DNA of 7,926 nucleotides from Bog-532 sp036495425 (GCA_036495425.1 DASXMW010000080.1:1-7926); one strand, 5' to 3'. Numbered from the stretch's first letter, positions 1 to 6,276 are shown. Notes: a model not told the origin generated them from the letters alone. Numbers and translations: made by a program.

Positions 1-1146
1 GGCGTCCAGGTACTCCTTCCAGTAGCGGGCCGGATCGGCCGCCCGCACCGCCGAACGCAGCCGTTCCACCTCCCCCGGCGCGCTGATCCTGACCAGCGCC
101 CGGAGCAGGTCGTCCTCGTCATCGGGGGCGCACACCACGCCGTCGACGCCGTCGCGGACCTGATCGGCCAGGGTGCCGGCCCGGGTCGCCACCACCGGCC
201 GCCCGTACTCAAAGGCCAGCCAGGCGTTCTGCGACGACGTGGCCGAGCGGTAGGGCAGCACCAGGGCGCCGGCCGCGTCGAACAGGGCCGGGATCTCGTT
301 GGCGGGCACATAACCGGGTCGCAGGGTGACCCGGCCGGTCAGGCCCAGCCGCCCGATCAGGGCCCGGGTCTCGGCCTCGGCCTGGCCCCAGAACTCGCCG
401 GCCACGGTCAGCGTCACGTGCCCCGGGCCCCGGGCCATGGCCCGCAGCAGCACGTCCAGCCCCTTGTACGGGCGCACGATGCCGAAGAACAGCAGACGGC
501 ACGAGCCGGGGGCGGGGACCGGGGGAAAAGACCTTCGATCAGCAAAGGGGGCATGATCGTCCAGCGGTAGCGCGGGGTCGGCGGCCGGCAGGTGCGGCGG
601 CATCCGTGCCGCCGTCACCAGCGCGTCCGGGGCCAGCGTGCGGGCCCGGGCCGCCTCCTCGGCGGAATGGGTCAGCGCGCCGCCCGCGGAGCGCAGCAGC
701 CGCTGGGTCAGCTGCTTGTCGGCCGGGCGGCGCTCGTGCGGCAGCACGTTGTGGCAGATCACCACGGCCCGCGGGGCCGGCCTGGTGTCCCGGGCCCGGC
801 GGCCCACGCCCCGCATGGCCGTCATGATGCCCAGGTACGGGATGGCCTGGGGCGGGATCATCAGCGCGAACGCCACCAGGTCCGCGCTCCGCAGCCGGCG
901 GCCCGCCCGGAGCCAGCTGACCGGACTGGCCCAGGACAGGTCCTGGCGGGTGCCCGGGAACGGCTCGCCGTCGGGAACGTCGACGGTCTGCCGCCCGCCC
1001 GGGTACAGCCCGGCCGGGTACTGGTGCCGCCACGATTCGAGCACGACGTCGTGACCGGCCTCGGCCAGCCAGCGGGCCAGCTCGGTGGTGTGCCGGGCGC
1101 CACCCCCCTTGTAGGGGTGGGCCGGGCCGATCAGCGCGATCCGCAC
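1..1146 (-). CDS. GT4-family glycosyltransferase (C-terminus beyond left edge)
   Basis: This is a GT-B-fold glycosyltransferase, expected to transfer a sugar from a nucleotide donor on the cytoplasmic side of the membrane; its sugar and acceptor cannot be read. 382 codons are visible and the frame is open to the edge. The N-terminal half (about 1-190) begins with a Rossmann strand and a Gly-rich loop (GPAHPYKGGG, residues 7-16) and contains CHNVLPHE (131-138). The donor-binding half (about 216-365) starts with FFGIVRPYKGLDVLL (220-234). The usual EX7E motif is incomplete: Glu313 is present, but Ser305 occupies the first Glu position. Start: GTG at 1146-1144 is the first possible start, because the frame upstream is open only back to the TGA of the preceding gene, 21 bases away. 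No good Shine-Dalgarno is visible, so translation is probably coupled to the upstream GT2 gene. The interdomain linker (about 194-208) uses codons atypical of this gene. Confidence 0.93.
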   Translation of the reverse strand, partial: MRIALIGPAHPYKGGGARHTTELARWLAEAGHDVVLESWRHQYPAGLYPGGRQTVDVPDGEPFPGTRQDLSWASPVSWLRAGRRLRSADLVAFALMIPPQAIPYLGIMTAMRGVGRRARDTRPAPRAVVICHNVLPHERRPADKQLTQRLLRSAGGALTHSAEEAARARTLAPDALVTAARMPPHLPAADPALPLDDHAPFADRRSFPPVPAPGSCRLLFFGIVRPYKGLDVLLRAMARGPGHVTLTVAGEFWGQAEAETRALIGRLGLTGRVTLRPGYVPANEIPALFDAAGALVLPYRSATSSQNAWLAFEYGRPVVATRAGTLADQVRDGVDGVVCAPDDEDDLLRALVRISAPGEVERLRSAVRAADPARYWKEYLDA

Positions 1147-1167
1147 GGAGCCGAGGATAGCCGGGGG

Positions 1168-2982
1168 TCAGGTGTCGCCGCGTGATCTCACGATCAGGTC
1201 GGCCAGCAGCGCCATCGACGCGATGATCAGCCCGGTCAGGAAGATCAGCACGGTGTCGATGGCGAAGTAGAACGGGTGCCTGGCCATGTCGTAGATCCCC
1301 TTGAGGATGCCCAGGCCGAGCAGGAACAGCGCCACCGGCATGAGCACCTTGAGCGGGTTGAAGTACATCACCATGCGGAGCACCTGGAGGATGTACCGGT
1401 AGGCGTCGGAGACGAACTTGAACTTCGAGACCCCGGCCCGCTTGGCGTAGTCGATCGGGACGTACTTCACACCGTGTTCGTTGGACAGGAACGACAGTGT
1501 GATCGTGGTCACGCAGGAGAACCCGGCCGGCAGCAGCCGCAGGTAGGGCAGGGCCACCTCGCGCCGGAACGCCCGCAGCCCCGAGTTCAGGTCGGGGATC
1601 TCGGAGTTGGTCAGCTTCTCGGCCAGCTTGCGGATGAACCACTTGGCCGGGACCCGGACGAACTTGTGCGTGCCTTCCTCGCTGGTGCGCGCGCCCACCA
1701 CCTGGTCGATGGTGGGATCGGCCTCGAGCATGGCCACCAGCTCGGGGATGCGCTCGTTGGGGTAGGTCATGTCGGCGTCGGTCCAGACCACGATGTCGCC
1801 CTGGGCCTGCTGGGTGCCGATCCGGCGCACGGTGCCCGCGCCGCCGTTGCGGGGGAAGTGCCGGATCTTCAGCCGCGGCAGGTTGGGCTCGGCCAGCTTG
1901 AGCCGGTCCAGGGTGGCGTCGGTGGAGGCGTCGTCGACCGCGATCAGCTCGTAGGGCATCCCGCTGGCGTCCATGGCCCGGCTGATCCGCTCCAGCTCGC
2001 GCAGCACGTGGTCCTGCTCGTTGTAGCAGGGCAGCACGATGGACACGTGCGGGACCTGGCCGTCGTCGGGGGCGCCCTGGTAGGTGAACTCGGGCTCCGG
2101 CTCGGGTTCGGGCGGGGCGAAGGCCGGGGCGCCCTGACCGGCCGGGGCGGCGCCGAACGGGTAGGCCGGGTCGTCGACCACCGCGCCGGGCCGGTCGTAG
2201 CCGGGCGGGGTCTCGTAGGCCGACGACGTGCCGTAGCCGGCCGACGTGCCGTAGCCGGCCGGGGTGTCGTAGCCGGTGGCCTCGTAGCCGGGTCCGCTCT
2301 CGTAGGCGGGCGCGCCTTCGTAGCCGGGGGGCAGCTCGTAGGTGGGCGCCTGCTGGTACGTGGCCGCTGGATCGTAAGGAGGCGGCGCGTCGTACGAGGC
2401 CAGTGGGTCCGCTGGGCCGGGTGGTGCCAGTGGGTCGGGTCGGGCCAGTGGGTCGGATGCGCCTTGTGAGGCCGGTGTGCCGGGTGGGACCAACGGGTCG
2501 GAATCGAACGGAGAGGTCCCTGGGACGGAATCGAAGGGAGAGGTCGCCGGGCCGGGCTCGTAGGACACCGGCGGCTCGGCCGGATCGTAGGGCGCCGGGG
2601 GCTCGTTCGGGTCGTAGGCCGGGGGTGGCGGGTAGGAGTAGGCCGGGCCGGTCGGGGCGGCCGGGACGCCGTGGCCGGGGACTCCGTTGCCCGGGGCGCC
2701 GTGGCCGGGAAAGTCCTGGTCTGGCGACCACGGCTGGTCCGGGAACTGCTCCGGGAACATGTCGTCCAGCGGTGATCCGGTTGGCGGCGGGCCTGACGGG
2801 GCGGGCGGCGGGACCGACGAGGACGGGTCACGGTCGGGGCGCTGGGACCGGTCGGCCTGGCGCGACCCGCCGGACCGGCCACGCGACCGGCCGGGGCGTT
2901 CGTGAGACCCGCCGGCCCGGTTGCGCCTGGCCGGCTCGTCGGACCGGTCGCCGAAGGGCCCTGGTTCGCTAGGTGTGCTCAC
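1168..2982 (-). CDS. GT2 polyprenyl-phosphate glycosyltransferase (DPM-synthase/GtrB type) with 300-residue disordered N-terminal tail
   Basis: Predicted to transfer a sugar from a nucleotide donor to polyprenyl phosphate at the inner membrane face, supplying lipid-linked sugar to outer-face enzymes. The GT-A catalytic domain spans about 309-520. It shows VSIVLPCYNE (313-322), VDDAS (349-353), the metal-binding DAD (402-404), DLNSGLRAFRR (464-474) and KRAGVSK (514-520), as in dolichol-phosphate mannose synthase relatives. Two hydrophobic helices follow (about 543-566 and 571-598), as in GtrB-like proteins. The enzyme core alone would be near 300 residues. The extra 1-305 is low complexity: Arg-rich at 1-51, then Pro/Tyr/Asp/Glu-rich with 19 tyrosines and a PEPEPEPE stretch (291-298). 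The GTG start overlaps the upstream stop codon (GTGA), which indicates coupled translation. The start within the tail is less certain than the domain call, although the overlap supports it. The sugar is unknown. Confidence 0.95.
   Translation of the reverse strand: MSTPSEPGPFGDRSDEPARRNRAGGSHERPGRSRGRSGGSRQADRSQRPDRDPSSSVPPPAPSGPPPTGSPLDDMFPEQFPDQPWSPDQDFPGHGAPGNGVPGHGVPAAPTGPAYSYPPPPAYDPNEPPAPYDPAEPPVSYEPGPATSPFDSVPGTSPFDSDPLVPPGTPASQGASDPLARPDPLAPPGPADPLASYDAPPPYDPAATYQQAPTYELPPGYEGAPAYESGPGYEATGYDTPAGYGTSAGYGTSSAYETPPGYDRPGAVVDDPAYPFGAAPAGQGAPAFAPPEPEPEPEFTYQGAPDDGQVPHVSIVLPCYNEQDHVLRELERISRAMDASGMPYELIAVDDASTDATLDRLKLAEPNLPRLKIRHFPRNGGAGTVRRIGTQQAQGDIVVWTDADMTYPNERIPELVAMLEADPTIDQVVGARTSEEGTHKFVRVPAKWFIRKLAEKLTNSEIPDLNSGLRAFRREVALPYLRLLPAGFSCVTTITLSFLSNEHGVKYVPIDYAKRAGVSKFKFVSDAYRYILQVLRMVMYFNPLKVLMPVALFLLGLGILKGIYDMARHPFYFAIDTVLIFLTGLIIASMALLADLIVRSRGDT
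2197..2394 (-). repeat. Tyrosine hexad repeat array in the GT2 tail (18-bp period)
   Basis: Residues 197-262 of the GT2 protein contain tyrosines at 197, 203, 209, 215, 221, 227, 233, 238, 244, 250, 256 and 262: a six-residue period with a single five-residue step. Units read Y-(D/E/G)-x-x-x-(G/A/T/P). Within it, an 18-bp unit is tandemly repeated exactly at 2224-2241 and 2242-2259, with a diverged third copy at 2260-2277. All the tyrosines use TAC. Confidence 0.9.
2401..2454 (-). repeat. DPLA-encoding short direct repeats in the GT2 tail
   Basis: The 9-mer CAGTGGGTC (plus-strand reading) occurs at 2401-2409, 2428-2436 and 2446-2454, spaced 27 and 18 bases. It encodes repeated Asp-Pro-Leu-Ala motifs around residues 177-196 of the GT2 protein. 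Coding low complexity, in frame. Confidence 0.8.
2499..2545 (-). repeat. 27-bp-period direct repeat in the GT2 tail
   Basis: Twenty-base copies at 2499-2518 and 2526-2545 differ at one position. They encode two TSPFDS units (147-152 and 156-161 of the GT2 protein). The copies are less GC-rich than the flanks. Confidence 0.8.
2979..2982 (-). other. GTGA start/stop overlap between the GT-C-like and GT2 genes
   Basis: On the minus strand GTG (2982-2980) starts the GT2 gene and TGA (2981-2979) ends the membrane-protein gene. This 4-base overlap is typical of termination-reinitiation coupling and suggests the two proteins are made in linked amounts. Confidence 0.9.
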
Positions 2983-5909
2983 GCGTGGCGAGAATACTCT
3001 GCCGCCTGGCTCGCCACGCCTCCTCCGGAGACTCCGCCCGGGTTCGACATCCAGACCACGAAGTGAATTAGCCAGTTCCGGGTGGGCGGCTGGGTCAGTT
3101 CGTGAGCGTCCTGAGTGGTCAGCAGATCGAGGACCTTACGGGCCGAGCCGCCGTAGGGCGCCAGCTGGGACTGGGTGCCGGCCAGCAGCACCGGACGCCG
3201 CCCGGCGTGCTGGATCCCGGCTTCGACGGTGGACACCTCGCTGGTGGTGGCGCTGTCGATCCGGGTGGTCGGGGTGGCGCACATGCCCCGGATGACCTGG
3301 CTGAACCGGTCGGCCGTGAGCGAGTCCACGATGACCACCGAGGCGTTGGGGCCGATGGCCGAGCACAGCTCGCGGACGGCCCGGTCCTCACCTTTGGCCG
3401 TCCGCTTGAAGGCCAGGCCGTTCGCGGTGGGCCGGGTCGAGCCCGCGGCAGTTTTGGTCGTGCCGACCCCGAAGGTGGTCACGGCCGCCGGGACCAGCAG
3501 GGCGATCACGCAGCACGCGGCGACGATGGCCGCGGCCACCGGGCTGGCGCCCAGCCGCCGCCCGCGTTCGCAGATCCAGGCCGCCATCCAGGTCGCGGCC
3601 AGGATCAGTCCGGGCAGCACCACCGCGACCAGGCGGCGGCTGGCCCACGGCTGGTCGGGGATGATGCCGGGCCGCCACAGCACGCTCACGATCACCCAGC
3701 CGGTGATCATCAGGGGCAGGGCCCAGACCCGGGCGGCGCCGCTGTCGCGCCAGGTGATCAGGGCTTTCAGCACGCGCCGGGCCAGCAGGGCCAGGCCGAG
3801 CGTGCCCAAGATGACCGCGGGCACCCCCAGGTACCAGATGACCCAGTAAAGGCTGTCTTCGGAATACTGGCGGTGGCCGTCGATGCGCAGGTGCGCGAGC
3901 TTCTGCAGCTCGGCCACGTAGCTGATCGTGCCCGGATCGGTCTCGCCGCGGACGGTCTGGAAGTACGGGCGGACCGCGAACCCGATGACCGCCAGCACGG
4001 TCAGCACCGCGACCACCTCGGGCAGCCAGCGCAGCGGGCGGGCCCGCAGCAGAATCCGGATCCAGCGCCGGGTGAAGCGGATGTTCAGCAGCGCCATGCC
4101 GATGCCGGTCAGCGCGATCACACAAAGCGTGATCATGGCCAGGGGCCGCAGCGAGCTGGACAGCGAGTCCAGGTAGGGCCGGGACAGCACGAAACCGTCG
4201 GCCAGGCCGTACGCCACCCCGATGACCAGGCCGAGGCCGAACGGCACGGCCTGGGGGCGCCGGGTCAGCAGCAGGATGCCCAGGAACGGAATGGCCGGCA
4301 GCAGGTCGCTGATGGCGTCGATGCGGATGAGCAGGGTGAGCCCGATGGCCAGGCCGCCGAAGAACGCCAGCGCCACCGTGGGCGCGGGTCCGTCGCGCCA
4401 GGAAGCGGTCACCGGCGGGGTGGCGGCGTGCCTGCCGCTGGTCAGGGCGAACGAGTCGGCCAGCATGCACAGCCCGCCGAACAGCATGATCTGGGCCAGC
4501 GTCTCGCTGAACGTGTTCCGGCTCGTGTACTGCTCGGGCAGGCTGATGGCCAGCACCAGGGCCGCGGCCGGCGCCCAGCGTCCCCCGGCCAGCCGCCCGA
4601 CCAGGCCCGCGAAGGCCAGCACGGCGCAGGCCCCGATGAACGGGGCCATGGCCACCGCGGCCAGCGGGCCGCCGGCCCACACCCCGATGGCCAGCACCAT
4701 CGGCAGGCCGGCCATGAACTGCGGCACGATCGTGCCACCGGACTGGAAGAAACCCAGACTGCCGAAGGTCATGCCCGCGTGCGAGCCGCCGAACGCGGGC
4801 AGCGACTCCGGGATGTGGGTGCTGCCCTGCTGCGCGATCCAGTAGGCGAACTGCAGGTAGCTGGCCGGGTCGCGGAGCACGATGATCTGCTGGGAGTTCT
4901 CGGCCAGCTGCCACACCGCGAACCCGGCCGCCACCAGCAACGTCGCGATCAGTGCCCACCAGGGGACGTCGGCCTTGGGCCGGGACCCGGTGCCGGCGGC
5001 GTTCGGCTGCTGATCAGATTTAATTTCGCCGGGCTCGGTGTCCCCAGGCGGTGGCGACGTCCCGGGGAGCGCGGCCGGGCGGTCGCGGGTTCGGTCCCAG
5101 AGTTCGCGCACGCCGTGCGGCCAGGCCGACGGCAGGTCCCGCATGACCAGGAACAGCAGGGCCACCGCGAGCGGGATCGAGATGATCAGCATCGGGATGT
5201 CGGAGAACCGGCCGGCCAGCAGCAGCGGCAGGCCGGCCAGCAGCCAGGCCATGACCAGCATGGCCGGGGCGATCGTCACCGCCGCGAAGATCATGCCGGG
5301 CAGGCGGCTGGGACCGGGGCGCGGGGCGCCGGAGCGGCGGCCGGGAACGCGGCGGGTCAGCCGGCCCAGCCGGGAGCGGCGGGGCTGGCCGGGGGCGGAC
5401 GAGCTCTCGCTTTCGGGGCCGCCCGGACTCCCGGGGCCGGGGGTTCCGGTGGGGCCCGCAGGGCTCGTGAGGCCGCTGTGGTCGATGGGGCCATCGGGAT
5501 CGGCGGGGCTCTTGGGGACGGCGGGGCTCCTGGGGACCGCGGGCCTTCTGGGGACGGCGGGCCTTCTGGGGACGGCGGGGCTCCTGGGGACGGCGGGACT
5601 CTTGGGGGCCGCGGGACTCTTGGGAGCGGCAGGGTTGACGGAGCTACTGGCGTCTTCGGTGCTGGGGGCGCCGGCGGCCGCGTCGGCGTCCGGGCCTTGG
5701 CCGCCCGAGCCGGGCTCGTCGTCCAGGCTGTCGCCGAGCGTGCGGATCGCGGCGGTGTTGGCCCTGGTGTCGGTGGCCGGGTCCGTGGTGTCGCCCGGAG
5801 CGGCGGAGGCAGGCTCGTCGGGCCCGGACGCCCCGGCCTGCTGCGGCGGGTCGCCGGCCCGGTGGCTCGTGTCAGCGGCCTTGCCTGACGAGCGGGGTCC
5901 TCGGCGCAC
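2979..5909 (-). CDS. Large polytopic membrane protein, probable GT-C-type glycosyltransferase
   Basis: A 976-residue protein in four parts: a disordered, basic N-tail (1-203); two membrane helices (about 205-227 and 234-256) and a cytoplasmic disordered loop (258-314); a hydrophobic body with roughly 12-14 further helices (about 315-811); and a soluble C-terminal domain (about 813-976) with Cys849 and Cys877. With the N-terminus inside, the loop after the third helix faces outside and carries LRDPASYL (345-352). This resembles the acidic first-loop motif of GT-C transferases, which use polyprenyl-phosphate sugars. IRID (528-531) also fits this group. The GT-C assignment is inference, and a flippase or other transporter-like role is the main alternative. 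GTG at 5909 is the first start after an in-frame TAA (5921-5919), with only a weak AGG three bases before it. It is first in the operon, and the GT2 gene beginning at its stop codon plausibly makes its donor. Confidence 0.92.
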   Translation of the reverse strand: MRRGPRSSGKAADTSHRAGDPPQQAGASGPDEPASAAPGDTTDPATDTRANTAAIRTLGDSLDDEPGSGGQGPDADAAAGAPSTEDASSSVNPAAPKSPAAPKSPAVPRSPAVPRRPAVPRRPAVPRSPAVPKSPADPDGPIDHSGLTSPAGPTGTPGPGSPGGPESESSSAPGQPRRSRLGRLTRRVPGRRSGAPRPGPSRLPGMIFAAVTIAPAMLVMAWLLAGLPLLLAGRFSDIPMLIISIPLAVALLFLVMRDLPSAWPHGVRELWDRTRDRPAALPGTSPPPGDTEPGEIKSDQQPNAAGTGSRPKADVPWWALIATLLVAAGFAVWQLAENSQQIIVLRDPASYLQFAYWIAQQGSTHIPESLPAFGGSHAGMTFGSLGFFQSGGTIVPQFMAGLPMVLAIGVWAGGPLAAVAMAPFIGACAVLAFAGLVGRLAGGRWAPAAALVLAISLPEQYTSRNTFSETLAQIMLFGGLCMLADSFALTSGRHAATPPVTASWRDGPAPTVALAFFGGLAIGLTLLIRIDAISDLLPAIPFLGILLLTRRPQAVPFGLGLVIGVAYGLADGFVLSRPYLDSLSSSLRPLAMITLCVIALTGIGMALLNIRFTRRWIRILLRARPLRWLPEVVAVLTVLAVIGFAVRPYFQTVRGETDPGTISYVAELQKLAHLRIDGHRQYSEDSLYWVIWYLGVPAVILGTLGLALLARRVLKALITWRDSGAARVWALPLMITGWVIVSVLWRPGIIPDQPWASRRLVAVVLPGLILAATWMAAWICERGRRLGASPVAAAIVAACCVIALLVPAAVTTFGVGTTKTAAGSTRPTANGLAFKRTAKGEDRAVRELCSAIGPNASVVIVDSLTADRFSQVIRGMCATPTTRIDSATTSEVSTVEAGIQHAGRRPVLLAGTQSQLAPYGGSARKVLDLLTTQDAHELTQPPTRNWLIHFVVWMSNPGGVSGGGVASQAAEYSRHA
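2983..3019 (-). promoter_or_regulatory. Perfect 10-bp inverted repeat abutting the GT2 start codon
   Basis: The arms GCGTGGCGAG (2983-2992) and CTCGCCACGC (3010-3019) are exact reverse complements around a 17-base loop. In the mRNA the 3' arm ends on the base before the GTG start codon of the GT2 gene, and the loop holds the only purine-rich candidate for its ribosome binding site. The whole element lies inside the last codons of the membrane-protein gene. A stem of this strength could block independent initiation until ribosomes finishing the upstream gene melt it. The structure is seen; the role is inferred. Confidence 0.6.
5508..5633 (-). repeat. Seven-copy 18-bp repeat encoding PAVP(K/R)(S/R) hexads
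   Basis: Seven consecutive in-frame 18-bp units encode residues 93-134 of the membrane protein: PAAPKS twice, then PAVPRS, PAVPRR twice, PAVPRS and PAVPKS, followed by a diverged PADPDG. The array contributes nine basic and no acidic residues. The units are near-identical at DNA level, so copy number may vary between strains. Confidence 0.92.
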
Positions 5910-5939
5910 GGACCTACTTTAGAGGGACCGTCCAGCGCC

Positions 5940-5953
5940 GGCCACGCGTGGCC
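5940..5953. promoter_or_regulatory. 14-bp perfect palindrome upstream of the membrane-protein gene
   Basis: GGCCACGCGTGGCC is a perfect palindrome 30 bases upstream of the GTG at 5909, where an operator or a 5'-leader hairpin could control the operon. The inner CACGCGTGGC also occurs at the start of the GT2 gene (2980-2989). Confidence 0.4.
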
Positions 5954-5981
5954 ATATCGTGTTCACGGGCCGGGGCCATCG

Positions 5982-6007
5982 GGAACTTGATGCCGGGCCC
6001 GTTCGTC
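5982..6007 (+). promoter_or_regulatory. ECF-sigma-like promoter candidate towards the LCP gene
   Basis: GGAAC (5982-5986) and CGTC (6004-6007) are separated by 17 bases, the arrangement of many ECF-sigma promoters. Envelope-stress ECF sigmas are known to control LCP genes in other Gram-positive bacteria. It would imply a leader of about 260 bases. Short motifs like these also arise by chance. Confidence 0.2.
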
Positions 6008-6032
6008 TTCCCCACCGTGGCGGGGCCACCCC

Positions 6033-6046
6033 CCGGCCCGGGCCGG
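6033..6046. other. 14-bp GC-only palindrome
   Basis: CCGGCCCGGGCCGG is a perfect palindrome, next to a further small stem (GTGGC 6017-6021 with GCCAC 6025-6029). The G/C-only composition makes chance more likely than for the 5940 palindrome. If transcribed, the segment would be strongly folded in either leader. Confidence 0.3.
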
Positions 6047-6065
6047 ATTTGCCTGCCCCCGCGTC

Positions 6066-6135
6066 GATATCTGTTCGTAAGTACCTTTGCCGTTGATTCG
6101 AGCAAATATCTTTTTGAGACGCGGTAAACATTAGG
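6066..6135. promoter_or_regulatory. AT-rich island, likely promoter or protein-binding core
   Basis: My count gives 28 G/C in 70 bases (40 percent), far below the surrounding DNA. It contains two ATATCT copies (6067-6072 and 6106-6111). It is bracketed by a 7-bp inverted repeat, CCGCGTC (6059-6065) and GACGCGG (6118-6124). No convincing -35/-10 pair at normal spacing could be assigned on either strand. TATCTT (6107-6112, plus) is the best -10-like hexamer. Lsr2-type or regulator binding is possible. Confidence 0.5.
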
Positions 6136-6223
6136 GGCAGCAACGCCGCTGGCTGACTTCAGCACCTGGCACCACCGACGGGCGTCTCGCTGGAACCGCT
6201 GATGCGGGCGCTAGGCACGGAGC

Positions 6224-6241
6224 CGGTCGCCGACCGCGACC
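6224..6241. promoter_or_regulatory. Nested inverted repeats upstream of the LCP gene
   Basis: CGGTCG and CGACCG (6224-6229, 6231-6236) flank one base, and GGTCGC and GCGACC (6225-6230, 6236-6241) form a second, overlapping inverted repeat. They lie about 35-50 bases before ATG 6277. This could be an operator or a leader stem. No regulator is identified. Confidence 0.3.
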
Positions 6242-6260
6242 TGTTCCCTGACGGCCAGTA

Positions 6261-6274
6261 GAGGACCCCAGGAA
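6261..6274 (+). promoter_or_regulatory. Ribosome binding site candidates of the LCP gene
   Basis: Two purine-rich Shine-Dalgarno-like cores precede ATG 6277: GAGGA at 6261-6265 (11-base spacing) and AGGAA at 6270-6274 (2-base spacing). Neither spacing is ideal, but there is no other start after the in-frame TAG at 6259-6261, so they support this start. Confidence 0.5.
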
Positions 6275-6276
6275 CG

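Larger units (their letters stand above)
5910..6276. other. Divergent intergenic control region (no gene)
   Basis: 367 bases separate the divergent start codons of the membrane-protein operon and the LCP gene. It must contain the promoters for both directions. It holds several palindromes, an AT-rich island and one ECF-like promoter candidate, listed separately. A short minus-strand frame crosses it but lacks the codon bias of the neighbouring genes. No terminator or RNA gene was recognised. Confidence 0.8.

Noticed and set aside
2197..2394. Tandem 18-bp units considered as a CRISPR-like or non-coding repeat array
   Set aside because: The units are contiguous, in frame, without spacers, and encode a regular peptide repeat.
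1276..2469. Plus-strand frame opposite the GT2 gene
   Set aside because: Its Gly/Val/His-rich repetitive product mirrors the GT2 tail repeats; no start context or domain.
539..2731. Long minus-strand frame overlapping the GT2 and GT4 genes in another phase
   Set aside because: It gives an Arg/Pro/Gly-rich product with no domain and spans two genes that carry clear GT2 and GT4 motifs in their own frames.
3102..5888. Very long plus-strand open frame opposite the membrane-protein gene
   Set aside because: Its product is a His/Gln/Gly/Arg-rich shadow of GC-rich codons, while the minus frame gives regular membrane helices and a coherent N-tail.
6033..6046. GC palindrome considered as a transcription terminator
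   Set aside because: It lies between divergent gene starts, has no loop and no T-run, and no gene ends nearby.
5914..6165. 83-codon minus-strand frame (GTG start) ending just before the membrane-protein gene, with a nested shorter frame
   Set aside because: It crosses the AT-rich island, its third codon positions lack the G/C bias of the real genes, it has no recognisable domain, and no clear ribosome site precedes it.
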